Below, in pieces: positions 1 to 8,226 of a stretch of DNA of 48,303 bases. This DNA comes from an uncultured Prevotellaceae bacterium (GTDB taxonomy: Bacteria > Bacteroidota > Bacteroidia > Bacteroidales > Bacteroidaceae). The notes under the pieces are model-generated. The model ran no database searches. It was not told the origin of the DNA and worked only from the letters and a program-made list of their open reading frames with translations. Both the position numbers and the translations under genes were made by a program. Position 1 is the stretch's first letter; each line of letters starts with the position of its first letter. Location of the stretch: positions 1 to 48,303 of the forward strand of contig ONQT01000023.1 of NCBI GenBank assembly GCA_900320045.1, given 5' to 3'.

Positions 1-497
1 TAAAGAACGTAGAGCGCGGACGTATTAAGGAGTATGCCGAGGAATATCCCAACGCCAAGTATGTAGCTGGCGAGCGTCCCTGGCATGAGAAGGCCGACAT
101 TGCTCTGCCCTGTGCTACCCAGAACGAGATTAACGGTGAGCAGGCTCAGGCTCTGATTGACAATGGTGTGATTGCCGTCGCTGAGGGTGCTAACATGCCT
201 TCGCTGCCCGAGGCTATCAAGATTTTCCAGGATGCCAAGATTCTGTATGCTCCTGGTAAGGCTTCTAACGCTGGTGGTGTATCTGTATCTGGTCTGGAGA
301 TGTCGCAGAACTCTGAACGTCTCAGCTGGACAGCCAAGGAAGTTGACGACTATTTGAAGCGCATCATGAACGACATTCACGAGAACTGCGTGAAGTATGG
401 TACTCAGCCCGATGGCTACATCAACTATGTCAAGGGTGCTAACGTAGCAGGCTTCATGAAGGTTGCTTCAGCAATGATGTCACAGGGTATTGTATAA
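1..497 (+). CDS. gdhA: NADP-type glutamate dehydrogenase, C-terminal part
   Basis: This is the 3' end of a gene that starts before the window; the reading frame begins at base 3 and stops at 495-497. About 164 residues are visible. They carry the end of the nucleotide-binding domain (PCATQNEINGEQA, then VAEGANMP) and the C-terminal helices with SNAGGVSVSGLEMSQN, typical of hexameric bacterial glutamate dehydrogenases. The enzyme interconverts 2-oxoglutarate plus ammonia and glutamate in the cytoplasm. The family resemblance is strong. The NADP preference is inferred from the subfamily and cannot be read from the visible part. A hairpin terminator follows 33 bases after the stop. Confidence 0.93.
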   Translation, partial: KNVERGRIKEYAEEYPNAKYVAGERPWHEKADIALPCATQNEINGEQAQALIDNGVIAVAEGANMPSLPEAIKIFQDAKILYAPGKASNAGGVSVSGLEMSQNSERLSWTAKEVDDYLKRIMNDIHENCVKYGTQPDGYINYVKGANVAGFMKVASAMMSQGIV

Positions 498-530
498 TAC
501 AGCACAAAGATTAATTATATCAACAAAGAA

Positions 531-567
531 AAGTGCGGTTCTCACGCGAGAGCCGCACTTTTTATTT
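531..567. terminator. Bidirectional hairpin terminator between gdhA and the partner-switching operon
   Basis: Arms at 531-542 and 549-560 form a 12-bp stem with one G-T wobble around a short loop, followed by TTTATTT on the plus strand and preceded by an A-rich stretch that gives a U-run on the minus strand. It lies between two convergent stop codons (497 and 586), so it probably ends transcription from both sides. Confidence 0.85.
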
Positions 568-585
568 AATTATCTATCGTAGAAA

Positions 586-1509
586 TCAGATAGGTAGCGT
601 CAATACAAAGCGTGAACCAGGACCGGCATATGTGCTGTCGAGTACGACGTCGCCACCAAGACGGCGAGCGATGTTGCGTGCTACGGTGAGGCCTACGCCC
701 TGACCATCAAAATACTGATTAAGCTTGACATAAGGCTCGAAGATGCGTTCAGCATCAGCAGCCTCAATACCTGAACCGGTATCTTCAACTGCATAGCTGG
801 CCTGCATCTGCATCATGTCAACGGTAACGCGGAGCGTCACGCCGCCGTCCGTAGTAAACTTCAGAGCATTATCCAGCAGATGTGTCAGAGCACGAACAGC
901 CTTGGTGAGATTAGTAGACAGCATGGTAGCAGCGGCATCGGGGGCTATTTGAAAGTCAAACTTCAAGTAACTGGCCTTGTCGATACCGGAAATACCAATA
1001 GCTTCACCAGCCACCTGTGACACCAGAACGTTATCTGTCCGTGCAATTGCCTGGTCGCCTTCCACGTCATCCATATCAGAAATCTTACCAACCAGCGCGG
1101 CAAGCTTACGGTCGTTATTGGCCTTAGCCAACTGACTGAGTTCGTTGACAACCTGTCCGAGGACTTCGCCAGACTTCTGAGTGGAGGCCTGCAGGTGGTT
1201 ACACTTTTCCTGAAGGTCTGCACAACGTTTCTCCAGCACCTCATTAGCCTGCTTGGCTTTTTGTGTTTCCTCATCCATCTTGTCGAAGGCCAGCAATGCC
1301 TGCTCATAGCCCTCGCCAACACTATCGAAGTTCTTCTCCAGAGCACGATAGTCATCCAGCAGCTTCTGCTGTTCGTCCACACGTCGCTGGTAGTCCTTAA
1401 GCAGCTGTTCCTGCTCTTCAGACTGCCGATGACCAGCCTTCATCTGGAAGTAGAGCGCTACAGCCATACCGACGGCCAGTGCCAATACGATTAAAAATGC
1501 TATGGTCAT
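586..1509 (-). CDS. Membrane-anchored histidine-kinase-like ATPase, lacking a canonical H-box
   Basis: The 307-residue protein has one N-terminal membrane segment (about 3-22) and a long cytoplasmic coiled coil (28-135). A C-terminal HATPase domain follows: N-box at 210-218 (HLLDNALKF), G1 DTGSGI at 243, an F-box near 254-260, G2 GQGVGLTVA at 269 and a G3-like GPGSRF at 296. I see no HExRTPL-type phosphoacceptor motif ahead of the ATPase domain, which is odd for a two-component kinase. It is the last gene of the operon, 36 bases after the STAS gene. Inference: it may sense or modulate the upstream phosphatase/kinase/STAS switch instead of phosphorylating a response regulator. A degenerate DHp domain cannot be excluded. 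Confidence 0.8.
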   Translation of the reverse strand: MTIAFLIVLALAVGMAVALYFQMKAGHRQSEEQEQLLKDYQRRVDEQQKLLDDYRALEKNFDSVGEGYEQALLAFDKMDEETQKAKQANEVLEKRCADLQEKCNHLQASTQKSGEVLGQVVNELSQLAKANNDRKLAALVGKISDMDDVEGDQAIARTDNVLVSQVAGEAIGISGIDKASYLKFDFQIAPDAAATMLSTNLTKAVRALTHLLDNALKFTTDGGVTLRVTVDMMQMQASYAVEDTGSGIEAADAERIFEPYVKLNQYFDGQGVGLTVARNIARRLGGDVVLDSTYAGPGSRFVLTLPI

Positions 1510-1545
1510 AATGTGCTATGGTTTAAAAGGTTGAACACCTATGTC

Positions 1546-1857
1546 TTACTCAGCTCTCTTCTCTACCTTCATAAACTTGGTGAAACCAGTCATGGCCAAC
1601 ACCTTGTAGATTTCAGGACTTACATTCGTCATTTTGAACTGACCTTTCTGTTGCATTACCGTGCGCATAGTCTTCTGGATGATACGCAGACCAGAAGAGG
1701 CCATGTAGTTCAAATCCGTGCAGTCCATTTCAAGATCCACACCACCGTCAGCCAAAGCGGGCTGAATGTCCTGCTCGAACTGGGGAGCGTTCATTGTGTC
1801 AATACGTTCACCTGTCTTAATGATGGTCTTACCACCTTCTTTAATAATCTGTGTCAT
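1546..1857 (-). CDS. STAS-domain anti-sigma-factor-antagonist-like protein (RsbV/SpoIIAA type)
   Basis: The 103-residue single-domain protein has the STAS core: an N-terminal strand pair, then D-LNYMASSGLRII around residues 47-59. The Ser-Ser-Gly-Leu stretch there is where RsbV/SpoIIAA proteins are phosphorylated. In this family the unphosphorylated form binds the cognate RsbW-like kinase and frees its target. It lies 39 bases downstream of an RsbW-like kinase and in the same operon as a SpoIIE-type phosphatase, which fits the classical trio. No sigma factor is encoded nearby, so the final output is unknown. Confidence 0.9.
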   Translation of the reverse strand: MTQIIKEGGKTIIKTGERIDTMNAPQFEQDIQPALADGGVDLEMDCTDLNYMASSGLRIIQKTMRTVMQQKGQFKMTNVSPEIYKVLAMTGFTKFMKVEKRAE

Positions 1858-1896
1858 AATGTTTGTTTTTATTGTTTGTATTATTTATTTGTTGTA

Positions 1897-2325
1897 TCAC
1901 TTGTTGTCTTCGTCACCATCTATCTTCTTCGTCATGGTCAGCAGATTCTTGCCTTCCAGACGCTGATAGCTCACTTTGTTCATGATGTTCTTGACAATAA
2001 AGATGCCCATACCCCCTATTTCGCGGTCAACAGGATTTACGTCGGGATCAGCATCGTCCTTCATCGTTGGGTCAAACTCTTTACCTCCGTCACTCAGCAC
2101 GAAGGTAAGTTCCTTGCCGTCACTCTTGGCCTTCAGTCCAATAGAAGCTTCTGTTCCCTCAGGATATGCATAGAAGATTACATTGGACACCATCTCTTCC
2201 ATAACCAGATTGAGGTTCATCTGCATCTCCATGTCGAGACCCAGTTCTTCACCGATTTCCTCAATGAACTGATTAACACGTTCCAGTTCACTAATCTGGT
2301 TTTTGATGATAATTTCCTTTTTCAT
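1897..2325 (-). CDS. RsbW/SpoIIAB-like serine kinase (HATPase_c_2)
   Basis: The 142-residue stand-alone GHKL ATPase has an N-box (LVMEEMVSNVIFYAYP, about 40-55), a G1-like SDGGKEFDP (about 78-86) and G2 GGMGIFIVK (about 103-111). This is the build of anti-sigma serine kinases that phosphorylate a STAS partner. It sits 15 bases after the SpoIIE-type phosphatase and immediately before the STAS gene, so these three genes are almost certainly functional partners. Its other target (a sigma factor in Bacillus) is not in the window; in Bacteroidetes the output of such modules is poorly known. Confidence 0.9.
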   Translation of the reverse strand: MKKEIIIKNQISELERVNQFIEEIGEELGLDMEMQMNLNLVMEEMVSNVIFYAYPEGTEASIGLKAKSDGKELTFVLSDGGKEFDPTMKDDADPDVNPVDREIGGMGIFIVKNIMNKVSYQRLEGKNLLTMTKKIDGDEDNK

Positions 2326-2340
2326 TATTATATTGAAGAA

Positions 2341-4449
2341 TTATTGATTAGCAGATACAGTCACCTTGACGCAAAGCATAGTGAGGTCATCGTTAGGCTC
2401 AGCACCATCACGATGTTTCTCCACTTCTTCACGCAGCATCTCGATGGTATTCTCAGAACTCTCGAACGGGGTCTGCTGCATGATTTCCAGCAACCGCTCG
2501 TCAGTAAATTGCTCCTGTTGGCGGTTTTCTGCCTCGTTAAGTCCATCGGTATAGACAAAGAACGGTTTGCCGTTAATGTCAGCTATTTCCTCACCTACAT
2601 ATTCCAATCCGGGCCAAAGACCGATAGGTGCATTGGGTTCCATCTCAATAAAGTCAGCCTGCTTTACCTGATGTTCGTCACTCAAGGTCAGCAATACCGG
2701 CGGGTTGTGTCCAGCATTACAGAAATCCAAATGTCCTGTCTGAAGATCAACCAGACCAAGGAACATTGTGACAAACATACCCGTCTCGTTATCTTCGCCA
2801 GACAAGGCATCGTTGATGCGAGTGGCAATCTCAGCAGGCATCATCTCCTGTGCAGCAAGCGTGCGGAACAAGCGGGTAGCCTGAGCCATAAACAGCGATG
2901 CAGGAACACCTTTTCCTGACACATCACCCAAGCAGAAATACAGGCGGTCATGAGTACTTTGCTCGGCATTGCCTTCTGCCAAGTAGTAGCCGTACAGGTC
3001 ACCACCGACCTCCTTGGCGGGAGTCATCGAGGCATACAGGTCAATATCATCACGTTGTGGGAATGTGTGCGGCACCATACCCATCTGAATGTTACGGGCA
3101 ATTCGCAAGTCGCTCTCAATACGTTCCTTGGCTGTTGTTGTTTCCTCCAGCTGGTCATAAGCAACCAACAACTCGTCATGAGCTTTCTTCAATCGACGTG
3201 CAGCACGAATACGGAAGATGGTAAACACTATCATGGCCAGAATGATAAGTCCCACGATAATCATGGTATTACGATACTGGGCACGTTCTTGCTCCATCTT
3301 TAATTCGTCAACCTTGAAAAGAGTGTTCATTTCGTTCAGCTGGTTGCGAATCTCAGCACCGCTGACAGAGTCCTTGACATGAATAACCTCTTGCAATAGT
3401 TGGCAGGCTTCCCGATACTGACCTAAACCACGCAAAATAGTTGCTCGCTGGTTCATGACACGAAGCGAGGCGTCAATATCGGTGTCGTCCAACTGCTGCA
3501 TGCGTCGACTGTTCAACTCCAAGGCCTGATGGTAATCACCACGGTGGATGCAGAGTTCACTCTTATAGTACAACCATGCCTGACCAACATATTCTTCATC
3601 CAAAGGACTGCGCTGATGTACTTCTTCCAACAGTTTATCTGCCTTCTCCCACTCTTTCAAACCTAATGCAGCCTGAGCACAGGCTAAGTAATAGTAGGAT
3701 TCAAGCACCTTCTGGCCTTGGCCTTGTATCTTGTTCTCCTTGCAGAATTTCGTCAGAAAGGGTTCCCATTCCTTGGTCAACTGCTCCAGACGAGTATAAT
3801 CCTTCATGTCGTTCAGCAGGTCGCCATAATACGAATAGAGATCAGCCATAGTGACGGGAACAGGACTGACCTCCTTCAGCATATCAAGTCCTTTCTGATA
3901 AGAGGCTGCACTTTCCTCCATATTGTGCATGTTGGCATAGACATTACCCATCAGGTAATATGCTATACCCATACCATAGGTTGACTTATGCTGACGGGCA
4001 TCATCAGCCATCTGCTGTACTTCACGCAAGGCAAAATTGTATTTGCCGCTAAAGACATAGGTATTTACCAAGTTTGTCCACAACTCGTAGTACTTGTTCC
4101 ATATCTTCAATTCCTTAATCGTCTCCAAGTCCTGATGAGCATGGGCCAACATGGAGTCGGTCATGTCGTAATTGTAAAACAGCACAGAACGCTCAACGAG
4201 GGATGTAGCCAACAGCGAATCCTTCTGTTGGCGCTGCAACTCAATGATATAACTGTTCAGCGCAGTAATTTGGGCTTCGGGATTTCCAGAACGAAGTGCC
4301 TGCTTGTAGATTTTCTCATAAGCGACCAAACGGGCATTTCCATGCAGGCGAGGCAATAATTGGCGCAGAGAATCGGTGCTATCAGCCCAAAGAGACATGG
4401 AAAAGCCTCCCCAGATAACCAATAGAACCAATAACATTCTCTTAACCAT
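2341..4449 (-). CDS. TPR sensor with SpoIIE/PP2C serine phosphatase domain
   Basis: The 702-residue membrane protein starts with a signal peptide (1-22). TPR-like helical repeats in the presumed periplasmic part span about 35-360, followed by a coiled-coil stretch, a membrane segment (394-413) and a second cytoplasmic coiled coil (415-450). The C-terminal SpoIIE/RsbU phosphatase domain shows VGGDLYG at 481-487, LGDVSGKG near 507-514, CNAGHNPP near 577-584, YTDGLNEAE near 633-641 and NDDLTML at 686-692, the acidic residues expected to bind metal. It probably dephosphorylates the STAS protein encoded two genes downstream in response to an external signal read by the TPR part. It begins 20 bases after dapA. 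Confidence 0.9.
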   Translation of the reverse strand: MVKRMLLVLLVIWGGFSMSLWADSTDSLRQLLPRLHGNARLVAYEKIYKQALRSGNPEAQITALNSYIIELQRQQKDSLLATSLVERSVLFYNYDMTDSMLAHAHQDLETIKELKIWNKYYELWTNLVNTYVFSGKYNFALREVQQMADDARQHKSTYGMGIAYYLMGNVYANMHNMEESAASYQKGLDMLKEVSPVPVTMADLYSYYGDLLNDMKDYTRLEQLTKEWEPFLTKFCKENKIQGQGQKVLESYYYLACAQAALGLKEWEKADKLLEEVHQRSPLDEEYVGQAWLYYKSELCIHRGDYHQALELNSRRMQQLDDTDIDASLRVMNQRATILRGLGQYREACQLLQEVIHVKDSVSGAEIRNQLNEMNTLFKVDELKMEQERAQYRNTMIIVGLIILAMIVFTIFRIRAARRLKKAHDELLVAYDQLEETTTAKERIESDLRIARNIQMGMVPHTFPQRDDIDLYASMTPAKEVGGDLYGYYLAEGNAEQSTHDRLYFCLGDVSGKGVPASLFMAQATRLFRTLAAQEMMPAEIATRINDALSGEDNETGMFVTMFLGLVDLQTGHLDFCNAGHNPPVLLTLSDEHQVKQADFIEMEPNAPIGLWPGLEYVGEEIADINGKPFFVYTDGLNEAENRQQEQFTDERLLEIMQQTPFESSENTIEMLREEVEKHRDGAEPNDDLTMLCVKVTVSANQ

Positions 4450-4469
4450 AAGCCTGAACGTTCTGATGC

Positions 4470-5357
4470 TTAAATCTTCAATTCCTTCATAATTTCGCTC
4501 ATGCGCTGCAACGTCGAGATACGAGTTGGTACAAGCGGTAAGCGTAGTACATTCTGAATATATCCCATCTCATGTAACATCGCCTTAACACCGGCGGGGT
4601 TTCCGTCAACGAAGAGTAATGAGAACAAATCAATGAAACGATGATGAATCTTGCGGGCAGAATCATACTCACCCTTCATCTGCAGACGGATCATCTTGGA
4701 GAATTCACGAGGCAGGGCATTGCCAATAACGCTGATGACGCCGACTGCACCACAGGAAATCATGGGGAACGTCAATGCATCGTCGCCAGAGATGACGTCG
4801 AAGTTGCGTGGCTTGTTCTTGATGATTTCATCCACCTGCTCCAGATTACCTGAAGCCTCCTTGATAGCAACGATGTTCGGACAGTCGTGCGCCAGCCGGA
4901 CTGTAGTCTCTGCCTTCATATTCACACCCGTACGTCCAGGTACATTATATAAAACTACAGGTAGCTTGGTTGCGGCTGCAATCGTTTTAAAATGCTGATA
5001 AAGACCTTCCTGAGACGGCTTATTATAATAGGGGCAGACACTCAGAATGCCGTTAATGCCACGGAAATCGCCAGTTTTCAGCTCTTCGACGATGGCTGCT
5101 GTATTATAACCTCCGCAACCCATCAAGATGGGTACGCGACCACCCACCAGGTCAACGATTGTATTCTTAATCTTGTGCTTTTCCTCAGCCGTCAGCGTTG
5201 GAGTTTCACCTGTAGTCGCAAGTATGCAGAAGAAATCTGCACCATTTGCCAACTGATACTCTACCAACCGGACCAGTGATTTATAGTCTACTGACCCGTC
5301 TTCCAAAAAGGGAGTTATCAGGGCAATACCTAATCCCTTGAAGATATTATGTGCCAT
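4470..5357 (-). CDS. dapA: 4-hydroxy-tetrahydrodipicolinate synthase
   Basis: The 295-residue (beta/alpha)8 aldolase condenses pyruvate with aspartate semialdehyde in the diaminopimelate/lysine pathway. Family landmarks are present: the Thr-Thr pair of ATTGETPTL (48-49), Tyr137 and Arg142 of YNVPGRTG, and the Schiff-base Lys166 in AIKEASG. The length is normal. It is the first gene of a minus-strand operon whose other members form a partner-switching signalling module, an unexpected companion for a biosynthetic gene. A TAnnTTTG promoter element lies 30 bases upstream. Confidence 0.95.
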   Translation of the reverse strand: MAHNIFKGLGIALITPFLEDGSVDYKSLVRLVEYQLANGADFFCILATTGETPTLTAEEKHKIKNTIVDLVGGRVPILMGCGGYNTAAIVEELKTGDFRGINGILSVCPYYNKPSQEGLYQHFKTIAAATKLPVVLYNVPGRTGVNMKAETTVRLAHDCPNIVAIKEASGNLEQVDEIIKNKPRNFDVISGDDALTFPMISCGAVGVISVIGNALPREFSKMIRLQMKGEYDSARKIHHRFIDLFSLLFVDGNPAGVKAMLHEMGYIQNVLRLPLVPTRISTLQRMSEIMKELKI

Positions 5358-5386
5358 AAAAAATAAGAATTCTTGTTTTTATGCTG

Positions 5387-5394
5387 CAAAATTA
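5387..5394 (-). promoter_or_regulatory. Bacteroidetes -7 element for the dapA operon
   Basis: On the minus strand this reads TAATTTTG, a full match to the TAnnTTTG -7 consensus. Transcription would start near 5380, about 23 bases before the dapA ATG. No clear TTTG -33 box is visible at the usual distance; CTTTTAC around 5407-5413 is the nearest candidate. Confidence 0.6.
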
Positions 5395-5412
5395 CACATT
5401 TTTATCGTAAAA

Positions 5413-5446
5413 GTTTACTGATTTGCTAAAAAAATTATTAAATTTG
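5413..5446 (+). promoter_or_regulatory. Bacteroidetes-type promoter for the LytS-like kinase gene
   Basis: TAAATTTG at 5439-5446 matches the -7 consensus, with GTTTA at 5413-5417 about 21 bases upstream as a weak -33 box. The start site would be near 5453, giving a leader of roughly 23 bases before the ATG at 5476. It is arranged back to back with the dapA promoter in a 118-bp intergenic region. Confidence 0.5.
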
Positions 5447-5475
5447 CAACGGAAATACTAATATATCTTGATTAC

Positions 5476-7473
5476 ATGCCTATATTGCTACGAAAACTAA
5501 CCTTATTAACGATACTCTGCTGGCTGTGTGCATGCCAAGAGGGTAATCGTTTTGAAGGCATGCGATCTCAAGAGGAAAGTGAACGTTATCAGGCCATTAA
5601 CGACTCAATGCAACACAGAACGCCCCATGCGTTGCGACTTATTCGCGAACAGATGAAGCAAGCCAAAGACTCGTTGACCTATTATGACTACTATCTGATG
5701 TACGGTAAGCACTTCCTCATAAACGAGCATCCTGACTCTCTCCTGCCCTACGCCTACCGGACACTACAATTTGCAAAAGCGCAGGAACAGCAGACGCCCA
5801 GGACTCGTGGATTGGCAGCTATGGCCACCAGTTCTATAGCTTCATACCACTATCTGCTACGCCACCAGGCTGACACCGTCATCCAGCTATATCAGAAAGC
5901 CTACCAACTCATGATGGAGAGTGACATCCAGGAAAATCTGCCAGACCTCAGTGCCAATCTGGCTGATGCCTATGTAGCCAAGTCTGACCTGCCTAATGCG
6001 TCAAAATGGTATCGAAGAGCACTTTTTCTAAACGACTCACTTGAGCTACCTTCCAAACGGACGTTAAGTCTCTACATGGGACTGGGGCGAATCTATACCA
6101 TGCTGGGCGACTACGAACAAGCCAAGAATTTCTATGAGATGACGGACAAACGGTTTGACGAGATGAAGCCAAACATGCAGTCCTACTTTCTTAACAACTA
6201 CGGCAATTACTTCTATTTCCAACACGACTACCAACAGGCACTCAACACTTTCCGCAGACTGAAAGCACACCTTGAGAACTACCACGCGGAACAGAACTTC
6301 GACATGTACCTCTGCAAAATCAATATGGCAGACGTATTCTTGAACCTTCATCAGACAGACTCGGCCAGTATTTACGTCAAAGAGCCAGAATCATTTTTCA
6401 GAAAGTATCAAGTCAATGACGGAATCTACTATGCTCAAACCATTCGGCTGGGCATCGCCCTACAGGAATTCAATAAAGACAAAGCACAACGCATTCTGCA
6501 AGAACCAACTCCTTCCATCCAGGACATCAGTCTTCACAAGATTCGAGCCAACTACATGTATCATTACTATGCGGCCACAGGCGACTATCAAAAAGCTTAT
6601 GCTGCCATGGAAGAAAGCCTGCATCTGAACGATTCCACGCGCTATGAGAAAATACACATGCGTTCTTCAGACATCTTGACCCGCCTCACGGAAGACACGA
6701 TACGCCTACATCACCAGTTGGCTATGGAACAGCAGAAACTCATTTACGCCAAAAGGAGTATTGGTGGTTGGATACTTGTAGCTGTACTCATCTTCATCAT
6801 CATGGGACTGCTACTATGGTTCAACCATGAACGCAAACGCCGGCTACAGTTGCGATTGGACATGTTGACGCTACGAATGGCAAATACTCGCCAGCGTGTA
6901 TCGCCTCATTTTGTTTTCAATGTACTCAATTCACGCATGATGCATACTGACCAGCAGGAAGCTGACCAGTTGATGAAGCTGACAAAGTTAATACGCGCTA
7001 ATCTGGATTTAACTCGTAAGAATATCGTAACGCTGAGTGAAGAGTTGGACTTCGTCAGCCAATACGTGGAGATTGAGAAGCAGTTTATTGGCGAAGACTT
7101 TGAATTCAGCATTCAAGCTCCCGACCGAGAACAGTTGGAAGATATTAAGATTCCCTCCATGATGGTTCAAATACTGACGGAGAACGCTATTCTGCACGGC
7201 TTGAAAAACAAGGACGGTGAGAAACGCCTTTGGATTCAGGTGACAAAAGACTCCGAGCAGACCCGTATCAGTGTCAACGACAACGGTCCTGGATTCGACA
7301 TCCTTCGTTATAATAGCAAACGAACCCGTACAGGTTTGAACATCATCCGGACTACTATTAGTATTATCAATCAGGAGAATTACGCCAACAAGATGAGTTT
7401 TGACATCCGAAACGATAACGGATGCCATGCCATTCTGACTATTCCACATGACATTCATTTCACTCACTTATAA
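5476..7473 (+). CDS. LytS/YehU-type sensor histidine kinase with periplasmic TPR domain
   Basis: The 665-residue protein begins with a signal sequence ending in a lipobox-like LCAC (Cys20), so it may be lipid-anchored or have the N-terminus cleaved. TPR-like repeats fill about 50-400, one membrane segment lies at 432-449, and a His_kinase (LytS type) domain follows with SPHFVFN (phosphoacceptor His478). The ATPase part has an N-box TENAILHGL (Asn570) and DNGPGFD at 602-608. The response regulator gene starts 2 bases after the stop, and a protease gene follows, so the three are probably co-transcribed. The signal sensed is unknown. Confidence 0.92.
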   Translation: MPILLRKLTLLTILCWLCACQEGNRFEGMRSQEESERYQAINDSMQHRTPHALRLIREQMKQAKDSLTYYDYYLMYGKHFLINEHPDSLLPYAYRTLQFAKAQEQQTPRTRGLAAMATSSIASYHYLLRHQADTVIQLYQKAYQLMMESDIQENLPDLSANLADAYVAKSDLPNASKWYRRALFLNDSLELPSKRTLSLYMGLGRIYTMLGDYEQAKNFYEMTDKRFDEMKPNMQSYFLNNYGNYFYFQHDYQQALNTFRRLKAHLENYHAEQNFDMYLCKINMADVFLNLHQTDSASIYVKEPESFFRKYQVNDGIYYAQTIRLGIALQEFNKDKAQRILQEPTPSIQDISLHKIRANYMYHYYAATGDYQKAYAAMEESLHLNDSTRYEKIHMRSSDILTRLTEDTIRLHHQLAMEQQKLIYAKRSIGGWILVAVLIFIIMGLLLWFNHERKRRLQLRLDMLTLRMANTRQRVSPHFVFNVLNSRMMHTDQQEADQLMKLTKLIRANLDLTRKNIVTLSEELDFVSQYVEIEKQFIGEDFEFSIQAPDREQLEDIKIPSMMVQILTENAILHGLKNKDGEKRLWIQVTKDSEQTRISVNDNGPGFDILRYNSKRTRTGLNIIRTTISIINQENYANKMSFDIRNDNGCHAILTIPHDIHFTHL

Positions 7474-7475
7474 AC

Positions 7476-8210
7476 ATGATTAAAATTGCCATTATAGACG
7501 ACGACAACGCCTCCATTGAGGCCCTCGTTCAGATGTTGAAAGCATTCGACGACACCACAATCGTCGGAAAGGCTAACAACGGCACCAAAGGCATCAGTCT
7601 GGTCAGACAAGAGCAACCCGACATGCTGTTCTTGGATGTTGAGATGCCCGATATGACTGGACTGGAATTCCTCAGTCAGATGAAGAGCATCCAGGAACAT
7701 CCTTGCCAGGTTATCATCTATACTGCTCATGAAAAGTATATGTTGCAGGCATTCCGTGACAAGGCTTTTGATTTTCTGCTCAAGCCAGCCTCTATGGATG
7801 AGCTTACAAAAGTAATGCAGCGCTATCACATGGAAACAGCCAAACGGCCTACTCCAGAACAGAAAGACCCCGACAAACTGCTATTCTATATCAATGCATC
7901 AGATTTCCGTATCGTCAACACAAGCGATGTCTTTCTCTTTCAGTATAATCATGAGCAACGCTCTTGGGAAGTCTTTTTCTCCGGATGCGAAGCTCCTGTT
8001 CGCTTGAAGCGATCTACCAACAACGAAAGTCTGTTGGCTATGAGTCCACATTTTGTTCAGGTCAGCCAACGTCATATCATCAACATCAACTATCTGATGG
8101 AAGTGAGCGATGGCATCTGTCGTTTCTACCCTCCCTTTGACCATTTCAATCATGTAAAGGTGGGACGAGCCTTCCGCAAACAACTCACTGACCGTTTCGC
8201 CACTCTTTAA
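7476..8210 (+). CDS. LytTR-family response regulator
   Basis: The 244-residue protein has a receiver domain (1-115) with Asp8/Asp9/Asp10, phosphoacceptor Asp54 in FLDVEMPDM and Lys103 in LLKPAS. A LytTR DNA-binding domain covers about 135-240, containing the typical VSQRHIININYL stretch. It is the cognate partner of the LytS-like kinase encoded 2 bases upstream. Members of this family bind promoter DNA through the LytTR domain. The secreted protease gene starts 16 bases downstream and is a natural candidate for co-regulation. Confidence 0.94.
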   Translation: MIKIAIIDDDNASIEALVQMLKAFDDTTIVGKANNGTKGISLVRQEQPDMLFLDVEMPDMTGLEFLSQMKSIQEHPCQVIIYTAHEKYMLQAFRDKAFDFLLKPASMDELTKVMQRYHMETAKRPTPEQKDPDKLLFYINASDFRIVNTSDVFLFQYNHEQRSWEVFFSGCEAPVRLKRSTNNESLLAMSPHFVQVSQRHIININYLMEVSDGICRFYPPFDHFNHVKVGRAFRKQLTDRFATL

Positions 8211-8226
8211 CCAACACATTCCTGAC

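Noticed and set aside
1513-2919. A 468-codon plus-strand frame across the STAS, RsbW-like and phosphatase genes
   Set aside because: All three genes on the minus strand have clear domains and tight spacing; the opposite frame has no recognisable motif.
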